From Sipunculus nudus (Eukaryota > Annelida > Sipuncula > Golfingiida > Sipunculidae): 64,000 bases of DNA. The notes below the pieces were generated by a model. That model saw nothing but the letters and a program-made list of their open reading frames with translations. It ran no database searches and was not told the origin of the DNA. Position numbers and translations under genes: made by a program. The number at the start of each line of letters is the position of its first letter. The stretch's first letter is position 1. Positions 1 through 12,200 of this stretch are shown here, one piece after another. The stretch is from the NCBI GenBank assembly GCA_026874595.1, contig CM049311.1, positions 16,949,676-17,013,675 of the forward strand, given 5' to 3'.

Positions 1-67
1 ATTAAGGCCTCTCCCTTTTTCCCTTTTCCCCCTTTTTTACAGTCCCAATGGCGGCCTGTATAAAGGA

Positions 68-69
<2 letters not shown>

Positions 70-120
<51 letters not shown>
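70..120. repeat. (TA)n microsatellite
   Basis: Uninterrupted TA dinucleotide run of about 51 bp. Confidence 0.95.
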
Positions 121-123
<3 letters not shown>

Positions 124-845
124 CAACCTGAAATATAAAATAAGGAAAGAATTAAATTTAAATTTAATTTTTAAATAAGGACCATATGGTTTAAAATTTG
201 ACGTTTACAAGTGACTGCACTTAATGTAATACATGCAGTACGTTCAGTACATCAAAATTATTTAAAGTTTTCCCTTATATTTCATTTATTCATTTTATTT
301 TAATATTTAATTTTTGCCACTTTTATTTACTAAATTTCAATGTTATTTAGAAATAGGCCTATATGAATGTGATTATAATGCTATGGTCGTGTGCATCATA
401 AATGTCATGATAAAGTAGATAATGAAGACGAAATAAGAGGGGAGGGCAACATGCTATTTGTCAGGATATAGTAATTAAGGTTTCAGTGAACAAGGGCATA
501 CGATGCCAGCCTGAGCACTGTAATGGCTTAAGTTTATAAATGAGGTAAGGAAGAGAGAGAGAGAGGGAGGAGGTGGGGTAATATGGTCTGTGTATAGGGC
601 ATGTTAATCTAAGGAATGCAGCAGGTTCAGTCTAGGTCAGACAATTATGGCTTTGGCTTCCTTGCTTGTGGAGTTCGTGTAATGCCCCCAACAGCTCCTC
701 AGGAGCCAGTCACACTGATATGTCACACTATTACGATCAACTACTTATAAAGAAAACTTAGTATATAATCTCACACACGAACAGACACACACATTTGAAT
801 ACATATATACACAAATACCGGTATTCACAAAACACACACATGTCA

Positions 846-851
<6 letters not shown>

Positions 852-886
<35 letters not shown>
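852..886. repeat. (AT)n microsatellite
   Basis: Uninterrupted AT dinucleotide run of about 35 bp. Confidence 0.95.
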
Positions 887-890
<4 letters not shown>

Positions 891-1155
891 ATATAAACAT
901 AAATGGATTTACTTAATTAACCTTATAACTACATTTCAGACCATCTTTTTTGTATATACAGTAGGTCATGATATTATTGAACCTGACTGGCTAGCTGGCC
1001 AGGAAACCTCCCCGTTTACCTTTACCAAGGAAACGGCAGATTTTTATGCAACTCGCACAATAGTCTGTTAAAATTTTGTACCAATTTTTTTATTATTATT
1101 ATATAGCTATGCAGGTATTAAAGCAGGAAGGAATGAAGAATAAAGATATACTCAC

Positions 1156-1300
1156 AATGCCTGAACAGGTGTCTCGGTGGTTTGACTGTACCGGCTGCAA
1201 TGCTTAGTTTCGCGCCGGAATGTTGGCATCACAAGGACACAGAAAATAAAGACGACCCCAGTGCCAGGGGGCGGGGGGTTACCGGTACACGAGTGCGCCT
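1156..1300 (-). promoter_or_regulatory. Possible first exon and promoter on the minus strand
   Basis: This is a locally GC-richer island in AT-rich DNA. It contains TTTCGCGCC (1,208-1,216), which matches the E2F consensus, overlapped by CCGGAA (1,215-1,220), an ETS core. On the minus strand the island ends at 1,156, directly before GTGAGTAT, a strong 5' splice-donor match. Seen: the motifs and the donor-like sequence. Inferred: a non-coding first exon of a gene running toward and beyond position 1. No coding sequence is visible, so this could be chance. Confidence 0.25.
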
Positions 1301-1561
1301 AAGCGGATCATTTCACAAGTGACACACTGACAGTTAATGTGAGAGGGCCGCAGTGCTCACAGAATGAGCTTGCTGTACATTCCTCCAATTGACGGTTCCT
1401 GGTTAAATTGCAAGTTTGGAAATGAAAGCACAGTCTATACCAAATTCTTGATTGATAGCAGTTTATATATGTATACATGAGTAAGGGATGTATGTGCATT
1501 TGTTGATGCATGTATATAACATATCTTTATTCCCCTTTCAGCTTAATCTATTAATACAGGA

Positions 1562-1565
<4 letters not shown>

Positions 1566-1638
<73 letters not shown>
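1566..1638. repeat. (AT)n microsatellite
   Basis: AT dinucleotide run of about 73 bp, the longest in the window. Confidence 0.95.
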
Positions 1639-1644
<6 letters not shown>

Positions 1645-1771
1645 AAATATTGACTCTCCTTGTATGTATCAGATTTTGAAATGTTAATAAATATAAAAAA
1701 TATATTTATGGTAGGTTTAATATTCATCAGACAAATAAGAACAATGTACGGTCATAATAATGATAATGATA

Positions 1772-1797
1772 ATATATATATATATATATATATATAT
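1772..1797. repeat. (AT)n microsatellite
   Basis: AT run of about 25 bp following a TGATAA-rich stretch. Confidence 0.9.
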
Positions 1798-3437
1798 TAT
1801 CAAGGACAAAGGGTTGTTAGATCATTACTGATCAGTACTGCAAGCAGCTAAACCATCCCCCCCCCCCTTTTACGTATATCTTGTTTTATTCCTTATATTC
1901 GAGACTGCATTTTGTCTTGAATAAACTATTTTTTGGAACACTCAACAATTTCTTTGTTGTTTGAGAAAAAGTGGTCAGCTCAACATCACGTCCATTGCAG
2001 GACCGGTGGTCTCATTTAAACAAGCAATTAAGGGTCTGGGTATGGTCATTGTACTTTCACTGAAAGTGAATTATGATTAATTGACAATGGCATTACCATA
2101 AACAAATATTAACAGCTGCTTCTATGACTGTAAAATTCATGAAGAGCAATTTAATATTACAAGCATATCCAAAGGTGATGTGCAGGGTTAACAACATCAA
2201 CATTGACTACAGTAATATAAATGATAGATAAACTGCTGTCCAGTACTGTTTACTATGTTTGCTCTGATATAAATTTATCGCTATATGTGTGTATAGGCGG
2301 GTGGGGGGGGGCGCAAAGACATAGAGAAACGTATAATATGGATGAATTATTTTCATCTATAAGAAGGAACATTTCATCATAATAACCTTGAAACATTTAA
2401 AGCGTCATATAGAAATATTCTATTTGATTAAATTGCAATTTTAATTTCTACCTTTAAAGACAATATATATTTATAACCATATATATGAAAATTTATATTA
2501 AATTTTGCTGGTTGTATATATAATGTAACTTTAAAGATTCAAACATTTTCCTATTAAACCCATTTTTATATTAAAAACTGTTTAGGGCATAATTCTGAAA
2601 GGGTTACATCATTTTTCCCTGTAAAACATTCTTATCTTTTTAATATATTACGAAAGTCTTTTGTTGAAATGTTTTAAAAGTATTTGATGTGCTACATAGT
2701 CAACACCTACAAGAAAAAATCAACAACGCCATACTTTTGCATTTTCAAATAACGTTGGTGTAATTTGGAAAGGGGGAACGAATTCATATCGGACCATTAC
2801 CAAATATTTGATCGAGTTTTGACGTTAATAGCGGTAACTGCATGCTGCCTCTAGCTGCCATTTATTTCAATGCCCATTGTTATACTCTTACAATTTATTT
2901 CTAATTTCATATTGCAGAAATTTATTATTTTATTACTTTCTTACAACCAGATAATTTGCATAATTATGCATGGACGTTACCACTGTGATGATCACACATA
3001 TTAAAACAAACATTGCATGCATTTTCTTTAAATCTGCATTAGTTTTTTCTATTATTATTTTTATTATCTTGTCGTTATATAATATTTTTAAGTTTTTATG
3101 TAACTAACTACGGACATAATTATAATGTAATGTATGATTGTCTGAAATAAAACAATAATAATAATGATAATAATAATTTAAAATAATAATATCTGTTTAC
3201 ACTTTTTATTTTTTTTTTTGTGTTTTAAGGTTTAATTAAAACTCAAATTACGAATTTAAAGAAAGACTACTTAAAATGCATTTATTATAATACTTTTTAT
3301 TTAAAATGTATAGTATAGAGCAAGACCTGCCCTATAAACCTCATTAATAAGTTGCTATAACATGATTGTCATTTAAATTGATATATATCTATAGAACCGG
3401 AACATTTGTCGCTTCAACCTTTTAAAAACGCGTATTT

Positions 3438-3439
<2 letters not shown>

Positions 3440-3495
<56 letters not shown>
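3440..3495. repeat. (AT)n microsatellite
   Basis: AT run of about 55 bp with a single G interruption at 3,480. Confidence 0.95.
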
Positions 3496-4209
3496 GACAT
3501 GTATGCAAACATGACCTCGGTCTGTCTCCATGTCTGTGCCTTTTAGAAATTATATCCTGTCTTTGTTTTACATGTTTCCATCATGCATTTCCCGATGTTA
3601 GCTACCCAAAGTTTGTTCTCAGCCTCATTAGTTAATCCCATATCCTATGCCCATGCAGTTCTTATATAGTTATACGTAAACCAACCCGCGCAAACTCCTA
3701 AACGTTTATACCCAATTATTTCTTATTATAAATTTGGAACTAAGTCGCGGCTCGCTTGGTTTCCCCCATCTCATATGGGTCTGAATTAATAAAAGTACAA
3801 TAAAATGCACTATTTCCATTTTTATTTTGTTCCCTGGATTTACATAAACCTCTGCCAGGAAAACAAAGCTTCTGAACTTTTTAATGTATTTTATTGCTGG
3901 GTAATAGTGCCGTCACCTCATGTAAATGTTGATAGTACGTCTTTAATTTAAGCAATTTTATTACAGCAATACACCTGTATTTGACCTTCACAATGATTTC
4001 TGACATTATATTTATTGCATATCATTTGAAACACACCTCATGCCCTTGTATCATTAAAAATATTAAAGGCCAAATAAAAATGATACCCCAAAACAGCATG
4101 CATGCACTCTTATACCTAAAAAAATATTGATGCCAGTTTGACGACAATTTGACATCTAAAACTTGACATCGATTTGATGTCATATGAACATTAACTAGAT
4201 TGACAAATA

Positions 4210-4212
<3 letters not shown>

Positions 4213-4252
<40 letters not shown>
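4213..4252. repeat. (AT)n microsatellite at the edge of a TIR element
   Basis: AT run of 40 bp ending exactly where the inverted-terminal-repeat element begins (GTTACG at 4,253). The element appears to have inserted in, or next to, an AT repeat, which hides its target-site duplication. Confidence 0.9.
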
Positions 4253-4255
<3 letters not shown>

Positions 4256-4385
4256 ACGCCCCAGATGTGAAATTGCACATTTCATGAAATGGGCCATGCA
4301 TGAAATGGGCAGTTATTTTGTCCATTTTGTGAAATGGGCAAAATCACTAAATTCTGCTTGCCCATTTCATTAAATGAGTTACTTA
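4253..4385 (+). repeat. Left terminal inverted repeat
   Basis: Pairs with 6,985-7,149 on the opposite strand. It carries repeated GAAATGGGC / GCCCATTTC words, so it has sub-terminal repeats as well as a TIR. There are small indels against the right arm. Confidence 0.75.
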
Positions 4386-4826
4386 ACAATCGGCAATATA
4401 TTTCTCAGTTCTGTAAGTATAAAGAAGTATTTGAAGGAATCCTCATGACTAATTGAATGTATAATGTGCATGGAACACCCTTCCCTATTTTGATGGAGTT
4501 AATCGTAATTGATAAAGTGAAAAAAGACATATTTCAGCTTACATTTTATAAGTATATAGTTATATGTGTATATATTGATATAAATCTAGTTTTCAATTAT
4601 TAATATATTAATGTACATGATTATTACTAAGCTATATTTTATATTATTGCTTGCAGGAAATCTCCGATTTCGGCAAGCTGATTGGTCAGTCGCGGATGTC
4701 TGTTTGTCTGTCTGTTTGTTTGTCTGTTCCCTCTCTACAGGTCGCAATTTTGCAGCAAACGCTTGCAAACTTACACAATTGATGGAAATTTTTAAATGAC
4801 AGGAGCCTATTGCTTTTGGTCAATAT

Positions 4827-4845
4827 AGGTCAAAGGTCAAGGTCA
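4827..4845 (+). promoter_or_regulatory. Three AGGTCA half-sites in direct orientation
   Basis: AGGTCA occurs at 4,827-4,832, 4,834-4,839 and 4,840-4,845, giving a DR1 and a DR0 arrangement. AGGTCA direct repeats are the binding consensus of nuclear receptors. Here the motif lies inside a transposon-like element, so it may simply be carried by the repeat. Function is not shown. Confidence 0.35.
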
Positions 4846-5249
4846 TCGAAAAGTATACAAAATTGTTTTTTCTTCATATCTGTGTTACTATTAGTATTAC
4901 TTCAACTGTAGCTCATTTAAATTGTCATTCCATGGCCTTTCTTCTGGTGTGTAGCTGACTCAATTTGCGGCAACACACGGTAACGCATTTTCCGAGTAAA
5001 GTGGTCTAATTTTCTAACTTTGTCAGTTTTAAGGCTACAGAGGTCTAGTTTTTTTCATTAGGTAGCATTCAATAAGTACTTAAAGGTTGCATTAGAAGTC
5101 TCGCAATATCTCGTATAATATCTCGTCAAACGAGATATTTTGAGATTTCATTCATCTTGCTACGGAGGCCACAGTGTTGCAGGAATCTTTTTAGACTGAC
5201 AAGTCCTACACAAGTATCTCGAAACTGTTTTTTCATTTTTTTAATAAGG

Positions 5250-5264
5250 CCGCTAGGGGGCGCT
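5250..5264 (+). promoter_or_regulatory. CTCF-like motif, repeat copy 1
   Basis: CCGCTAGGGGGCGCT fits the known CTCF core consensus (CCASYAGRKGGCRSY) at 14 of 15 positions. Diverged copies lie at 5,575-5,589 and 5,859-5,873 (CCGCTAGAGGGCGCT). Binding is inference only. Confidence 0.3.
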
Positions 5265-5574
5265 GGATGAAAACCTCCTCCACATATCTTGTTTTGGCCA
5301 TATCTCCAAAATTATAAGCCCAAATTACATAAACTATAGCTTATTTTCTTCCTCTGAGTCTTCTCCATAATCTCGTTTAGTCATCTTGTTTCAATCTTGT
5401 GTCACTTTGTCAGTGTGTGTGTCTGTTAGTCAGATGTCCTCAAATTCGCTTGCTTGCTCTTGCGGCCACATGTAGCATTCTATAGGCCACAGTTTGGAAA
5501 GAATCCTTTTGGAACTGGGACATCTTATGTCTTACATTAATATCTCGAAAAATATTTTTCATTTCCGGATATAG

Positions 5575-5589
5575 CCGCTAGGGGGCGCT
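5575..5589 (+). promoter_or_regulatory. CTCF-like motif, repeat copy 2
   Basis: Same 15-mer as at 5,250, in the second tandem copy. Confidence 0.3.
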
Positions 5590-5858
5590 ATAAACCTCAA
5601 TTAGAGAAACTATGGCTTATTTTCTTCCTCTGGTTCTTCTTTATAACCTGAGTAAGTCAACTGGTCTCATTCTTGTGTCACTTTGTCAGTATGTCTGTCT
5701 GTTTGTCATCTTTCTTCAAATTCCTCAAATGCTTGCTGGTTCTTGCATCTCTCATTTGGCATTCAATAGGCCAGAGTCTGGAGAAATCCTTTTGAAACTG
5801 GGACATCTTATGTCATACACTTATATCACTAAACGCATTTGTCGTCTTCAGGATATGT

Positions 5859-5873
5859 CCGCTAGAGGGCGCT
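5859..5873 (+). promoter_or_regulatory. CTCF-like motif, repeat copy 3
   Basis: One substitution (G to A) from the other two copies; it still fits the CTCF consensus. Confidence 0.3.
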
Positions 5874-6984
5874 GCAGTCGAACATCCCCAATAAAAAATT
5901 TTATTTTGCCATATCTCCAAAAATACAAACCGCAATTGCATAAATTATAACTTATTTTCTTCCTCTGATCCTTCTCCATAACTAGGCAAGGTCTTCTGGG
6001 GTCAATCTTGTCTCCCATTATCAGTATGTCTGTCTATTCGTCATTTGTTGTCAGCTTTGTCTGCCTGCTTGTTCTTTTGTCTAATATGTCATTCTACGGG
6101 GCACGACTTCTCAGCAATAGCCGTGTGATTCATTCCATTGATAGAAAACCGACAGTATCTTGTATCTGTCCGTCTGTCTATCATTTCAATTTCCGGCAAG
6201 CGTTCGACCTATGGTTGTCTAGTTGATTTATTACCAATTACATTAAATTATTTTAGAAACATGAAATATGAGTAACTGGTATTGGTAAGTTTCATCTATC
6301 TCATAGCTCTATGGCCTGATAATCACTTGACTAATGAAACCTTCAAAGTGCTCGTATGTACTTATTAATTGACCACACTGAGTTAGTAATGAGTTCATGC
6401 TTTGTAGGTTGTTTGTTTCAACTGCTAAGTTAAAGATGTTTTATGATCTTTGTGAATCATAGGGTTGTTACTAACTGTTGGTCCATGTAGTGAGTCAGGA
6501 GTATATTTTGCTTGCCCAATTATTTTCAAATGATTAGCCTACTGGTATTCAAGTATTTTCATTACATCAAATACTGAACACGCTGAAAGGAAATCATATT
6601 TTCACTTGTGCCATGTTAACAATTTACTTTGATCATCAAACAACCACTGAAGAACCTGAAATATTTAAATGTTTCATATGATGATTAACATTAGATTGAG
6701 AACCCAACGATTACTACTAAAACTATCAGAACATATATACTGAAATATAGTTAAATGTATCATTGTCATTGGAGCCAAATATTATTATATTTGCTTATAT
6801 GGTCAAGCTGAAATGTATGATATAATACGTGTTTATGATAAAAATAAAGTTTAGAGAATTATTCAAATGTTTTGTTTTCATCTGACACAAAACAGGTTTT
6901 TTAACATATATGCCTGTGTTAGTATGCCTAATCTAATATCAGCTAGAATGGGTTATCAGAAACCATTAGAGATTTGACGGTTTA

Positions 6985-7149
6985 AAAGGTGCTCATTTCA
7001 TGAAATGGGCAACAGTTTTCTTACTCATTTCATGAACTGGGCAAGCAGCATTTAATGAATTTGCCCATTTCATTTGGCAAAGTGGTTGCCCATTTCACAA
7101 AATGGGCAAAATAACTGCTCATTTCATGATGTGGGCAATTTCACGTAAC
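6985..7149 (-). repeat. Right terminal inverted repeat
   Basis: Inverted partner of 4,253-4,385. It ends CACGTAAC at 7,149. Confidence 0.75.
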
Positions 7150-7242
7150 ATATACATCATATTTTCTTTTAAACTCGATTTCCTAATTTTCTGATTCTAC
7201 TTCTAGAGAAAATACCATCAAATAAAATCTGAAATGACATTA
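7150..7242. other. Short AT-rich spacer between TIR element and satellite
   Basis: 93 bp of unique-looking AT-rich sequence. No motif or gene is seen. Confidence 0.7.
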
Positions 7243-9188
7243 AAATGCACGAACTCATTCCATGCTGTCACTGTGAGCTCACAGTGTGAATTCACTGCTG
7301 TGTCATTTCATCCTATGATATAACCGTGAACTCACTGTTGTGTAACATGCTTGAGCTCACTGCTATATACTATCACTATTAGCCTACTGCCGTGAATACA
7401 CCGTGGTGTCACATTTTGACGTCATCCTGAGATATCACTCTGAACTAACTGTTGTGTAACAGACCTGACCTCATGCCATGCTATCACTGTGAGCTCACAG
7501 TAGTGAATTCGCTGTGGTGTCACATTTTTTACGTCATCCTGTGATATCATTGTGAACTCACTGTTGTATAACATACATGAGCTCACTGCTATGCTATCAC
7601 TGTGAGCTCACTGTTGTGAAATCACCGCGGTGTCACATTTTGACGTCATCCTGAGATATCACTCTGAACTAACCGTTGTATAACAGACATGACCTCATGT
7701 CATGCTATCACTGTGACCTCACGGTTGTGAATTAATTATGGTGTTACATATTTACGTCATCCTGTCATATCATTGTGAACTCACTGTTGTATAACATACA
7801 TGAGCTCACTGCTATGCTATCACTGTGAGCTCACGGTTGTGAATTCACCGTGGTGTCACATTTTGACGACATCCTGAGATATCACTCTGAACTAACCGTT
7901 GTATAACAGATATGACCTCATGTCATGCTATCACTGTGACCTCACAGTTGTGAATTAATTGTGGTGTCACATTTTTTACGTCATCCTGTGATATCATTGT
8001 GAATTCACCGTTGTGAATTCACCGCGGTGTCAAAATTTGACGTCATCCTGTGATATTATTGTGAACTCACCTTTGTATAACATCATGAGCCTAGCTACTG
8101 CTATGCTATCACTATGATCTCACGGTTATGAATTCATCGCGGTGTCATATTTTAAGTTATTCTGTGATATAACCGTGAACTCACTGTTGTGTAACATGCA
8201 TGATCTCACTGCTAAATGCTATCACAATTAGCTCACGGCCGTGAATTCACCGTGGAGTCACATTTTGACGTCATCCTGAGATATCACTCTGAACTCACTA
8301 TTGTGTAACAGAAAGGAACTCATGCCAACCTATCACACAGAACTCTCAGTTTTAAATTCACCGAGGTGTCACATTATGACGTCATTCTCTGCTATCACTG
8401 TAAACACACTCTTGTGTAACGGACATCAACTCAAGCAATGCCATCACTGTGAACCCACGGTTGTAATTTTATCACGATGTCACATTTTAAACGTCATCCT
8501 GAGATATCACTGTAATTAATCTCACTGTTGTGTAACATGCATGAACTCATTCCATGACATCATTGTGAGCTCACGGTTGTTAATTCACCTCTTTGTCATG
8601 TTTTGATATCTTCCGGAAATATCAATGTTGTATGTGCGCTCACGGTTGTGATTTCTCCTCGGTGTCATATTTGTATATCATCCTGAAATATCTTAATGGA
8701 CTCACTTTTGTGAATCATACATGAACTCCATGCCATGCCATCACTGTTAGATCACGGTTGTGAATTCAAGATGATGGCACATTTTTGACGTCACTTTGTG
8801 ATATCACTGTGAACTCACTATTGTATAACAGACATGAACTCATGCCATGATATCATTGTGTGCTCACGGTTGTGAATTCACCGTGGTGTCACATTTTTGA
8901 TGTCATCCTGTGATAACACTGTGAACTCACTATTGTGTAACAGACATGAACTCATGCCATGATATCACTGTGAGCTCATGGTTGTGAATTCACCGTGGTG
9001 TCACATTTTTTATGTCATCCTGTGATTTGACTGTGAACTCACTGTTATGAAACAGATATGAACTCATGCCATGATATCCCTGTGAGTTCATTGTTGTGAA
9101 TTCACCGTGGTGTCACATTTTTTACCCCATCCTGGGATATCACTGGGAACTCAATGTTGTTTAACAGAAATGAACCCAAGCAATGCCA
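7243..9188. repeat. Diverged left edge of the array with a fossil 2-monomer repeat
   Basis: Monomers here differ from each other and from the main array at many positions (GAGCTCACTGCTATGCTATC and GACCTCATGTCATGC variants). Two monomer types alternate. The type-1 marker GTCATCCTGAGATATCACTC, or its near copy, starts at 7,421, 7,645 and 7,868, giving a dimeric period of 223-224 bp. Divergence decreases to the right, as expected at an array edge that escapes homogenisation. Confidence 0.85.
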
Positions 9189-9215
9189 TCATTGTAAACT
9201 CATGGTTTACAATGA
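9189..9215. repeat. Perfect 11-bp hairpin at an array junction
   Basis: TCATTGTAAAC (9,189-9,199), a 5-base loop TCATG, and GTTTACAATGA (9,205-9,215). The right arm replaces the normal ATGAATTCACT of that monomer type. The 1,790-bp higher-order repeat starts on the next base. This looks like a template-switch (fold-back) scar. Confidence 0.75.
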
Positions 9216-12200
9216 GTGGTGTCACATTTTTGATGTCATTCTGTGATAACACTGTGAACTCACTATTGTATAACAGACATGAACTCATGCCATGATATTA
9301 CTGTGAGCTCATGGTTGTGAATTCACCGTGGTGTCACATTTTTTATGTCATCCTGTGATTTGACTGTGAACTCACTGTTGTGAAACAGATATGAACTCAT
9401 GCCATGATATCACTGTGAGCTCATGGTTGTGAATACACCGTGGTGTCACATTTTGGACGTCATCCTGTGATATCACTGTGAACTCACTGTTACGTAACAG
9501 ACATGAACTCATGCCATGATATCCCTGTGAGTCCATGGTTGTGAATTCACCGTGGTGTCACATTTTGGACGTCATCCTGTGATATCACCGGAACTCAATG
9601 GTTTGTAACAGAAATGAACTCAAGCAATGCTATCTTTGTAAACTCATGGTTATGAATTCACTGTGGTGTTACATTTTAACGTCATCCTGAAATATCACTG
9701 TGAACTCACTGTTGTGTAACAGACATGAACTCGTACCATGATATCACTTTGAGCTAACAGTTGTAAATTCACAGTGGTGTCACATTTTTGATGTCATCCT
9801 GTGATAACACTGTGAACTCACTATTGTGTAACAGACATGAACTCATGCCATGATATTACTGTGAGCTCACGGTTGTGAATTCACCGTGGTGTCACATTTT
9901 TTTATGTCATCCTATGATATCACTGTGAACTCACTGTTGTGAAACAGATATGAACTCATGCCATGATATCACTGTGAGCTCATGGTTGTGAATTCACCGT
10001 GGTGTCACATTTTTGACGTCATCCTGTGATATCACTGTGAACTCACTGTTACGAAACAGACATGAACTCACGCAATGATATCACTGTGAGTTCATGGTTG
10101 TGAATTCACCATGCTGTCACATTTTTGACGTCACTCTGTGATGTCACTGTGAACTCACTATTGTATAACAGACATGAACTCATGCCATGATATTACTGTG
10201 AGCTCACGGTTGTGAATTCACCGTGGTGTCACATTTTTGATGTCATCCTGTGATAACACTGTGAACTCACTATTGTGTAACAGACATGAACTCATGCCAT
10301 GATATCACTGTGAGCTCATGGTTTTGAATTCACCGTGGTGTCACATTTTTTATGTCATCCTGTGATATGACTGTGAACTCACTGACGGGAAACAGATATG
10401 AACTAATGCCATGATATATCTGTGAGCTCATGGTTGTGAATTCACCGTGGTGTCACATTTTGGACGTCATCCTGTGATATCACTGTGAACTCACTGTTAC
10501 GTAACAGACATGAACTCATGCCATGATATCCCTGTGAGTCCATGGTTGTGAATTCACCGTGGTGTCACATTTTTTATGTCATCCTGTGATAACACTGTGA
10601 ACTCACTATTGTGTAACAGACATGAACTCATGCCATGATATCACTGTGAGCTCATGGTAGTGAATTCACCGTGGTGTCACATTTTTTTATGTCATCCTGT
10701 GATTTGACTGAACTCACTGTTGTGAAACAGATATGAACTCATGCCATGATTTCACTGTGAGCTCATAGTTGTGAATTCACCGTGGTGTCACATTTTGGAC
10801 GTCATCCTGTGATATCAATGTGAACTCACTGTTGTGTAACAGAAATGAACTCAAGAAATGCCATCATTGTAATCTCATGGTTATGAATTCACTGTGGTGT
10901 TACATTTTTAACGTCATCCTGAGATATCACTGTGAACTCACTGTTGTGTAACAGACGTGAACACGTACCATGATATCACTTTGAGCTAACAGTTGTAAAT
11001 TCACAGTGGTGTCACATTTTTGATGTCATTCTGTGATAACACTGTGAACTCACTATTGTATAACAGACATGAACTCATGCCATGATATTACTGTGAGCTC
11101 ATGGTTGTGAATTCACCGTGGTGTCACATTTTTTATGTCATCCTGTGATTTGACTGTGAACTCACTGTTGTGAAACAGATATGAACTCATGCCATGATAT
11201 CACTGTGAGCTCATGGTTGTGAATACACCGTGGTGTCACATTTTGGACGTCATCCTGTGATATCACTGTGAACTCACTGTTACGTAACAGACATGAACTC
11301 ATGCCATGATATCCCTGTGAGTCCATGGTTGTGAATTCACCGTGGTGTCACATTTTGGACGTCATCCTGTGATATCACCGGAACTCAATGGTTTGTAACA
11401 GAAATGAACTCAAGCAATGCTATCTTTGTAAACTCATGGTTATGAATTCACTGTGGTGTTACATTTTAACGTCATCCTGAAATATCACTGTGAACTCACT
11501 GTTGTGTAACAGACATGAACTCGTACCATGATATCACTTTGAGCTAACAGTTGTAAATTCACAGTGGTGTCACATTTTTGATGTCATCCTGTGATAACAC
11601 TGTGAACTCACTATTGTGTAACAGACATGAACTCATGCCATGATATTACTGTGAGCTCACGGTTGTGAATTCACCGTGGTGTCACATTTTTTTATGTCAT
11701 CCTATGATATCACTGTGAACTCACTGTTGTGAAACAGATATGAACTCATGCCATGATATCACTGTGAGCTCATGGTTGTGAATTCACCGTGGTGTCACAT
11801 TTTTGACGTCATCCTGAGATATCACTGTGAACTCACTGTTACGAAACAGACATGAACTCACGCAATGATATCACTGTGAGTTCATGGTTGTGAATTCACC
11901 ATGCTGTCACATTTTTGACGTCACTCTGTGATGTCACTGTGAACTCACTATTGTATAACAGACATGAACTCATGCCATGATATTACTGTGAGCTCACGGT
12001 TGTGAATTCACCGTGGTGTCACATTTTTGATGTCATCCTGTGATAACACTGTGAACTCACTATTGTGTAACAGACATGAACTCATGCCATGATATCACTG
12101 TGAGCTCATTGTTTTGAATTCACCGTGGTGTCACATTTTTTTATGTCATCCTGTGATATGACTGTGAACTCACTGATGTGAAACAGATAGGAACTCATGC

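Larger units (their letters stand above)
1..4252. other. AT-rich left flank without a recognisable gene
   Basis: Apart from the microsatellites and the possible exon listed separately, I see no coding region here. Open frames are short and many are made of repeat sequence (runs of Tyr-Ile from (AT)n). There are scattered homopolymer runs, including a C-run at about 1,855-1,867 and a G-run near 2,300, and a TAA/TGA-rich stretch near 3,150-3,190. No LTR, tRNA or rRNA was recognised. Confidence 0.6.
5055..6120. repeat. Internal tandem repeat, about 285-325 bp period, roughly three copies
   Basis: The same succession of blocks recurs: GGTAGCATTC-like, GGAATCCTTTTGGAACTGGG-like, ATCTCGAAA, CCGCTAGGGGGCGCT, CATATCTCCAAAA, CTTATTTTCTTCCTCTG, CTTGTGTCACTTTGTCAGT and GTCTGTCTGTT. 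The CCGCTAG anchor lies at 5,250, 5,575 and 5,859, giving periods of 325 and 284 bp. Copies are diverged. Open frames here (for example 5,612-5,950) are low-complexity translations of the repeat and not genes. Confidence 0.8.
4253..7149. mobile_element. Non-autonomous DNA transposon with long TIRs (family unknown)
   Basis: The two ends are inverted copies. The left end begins GTTACG followed by TGAAATTGC. The right end finishes GCAATTTCACGTAAC, which is its reverse complement apart from an extra 7-9 bp on the left. Similarity continues inward for about 130-160 bp through blocks such as CAGTTATTTTG, CATTTTGTGAAATGGGCAA and TGCTTGCCCA. Both ends carry the 14-bp palindrome CATTTCATGAAATG (4,278-4,291 and 6,994-7,007). 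(AT)n flanks the left end and ATATAC the right, so a TA or ATAT target duplication is possible but cannot be proven. The 2.9-kb interior has no transposase-like frame and is mostly a roughly 300-bp tandem repeat. It lies only 94 bp from the satellite array. The superfamily is not assigned. Confidence 0.75.

Noticed and set aside
4022-4297. 91-codon minus frame
   Set aside because: Its centre is a Tyr-Ile run translated from (AT)n, and it crosses a transposon boundary.
5612-5950. 112-codon frame in the TIR element
   Set aside because: It spans one period of the internal tandem repeat, and its hydrophobic residues come from T-rich repeat text.
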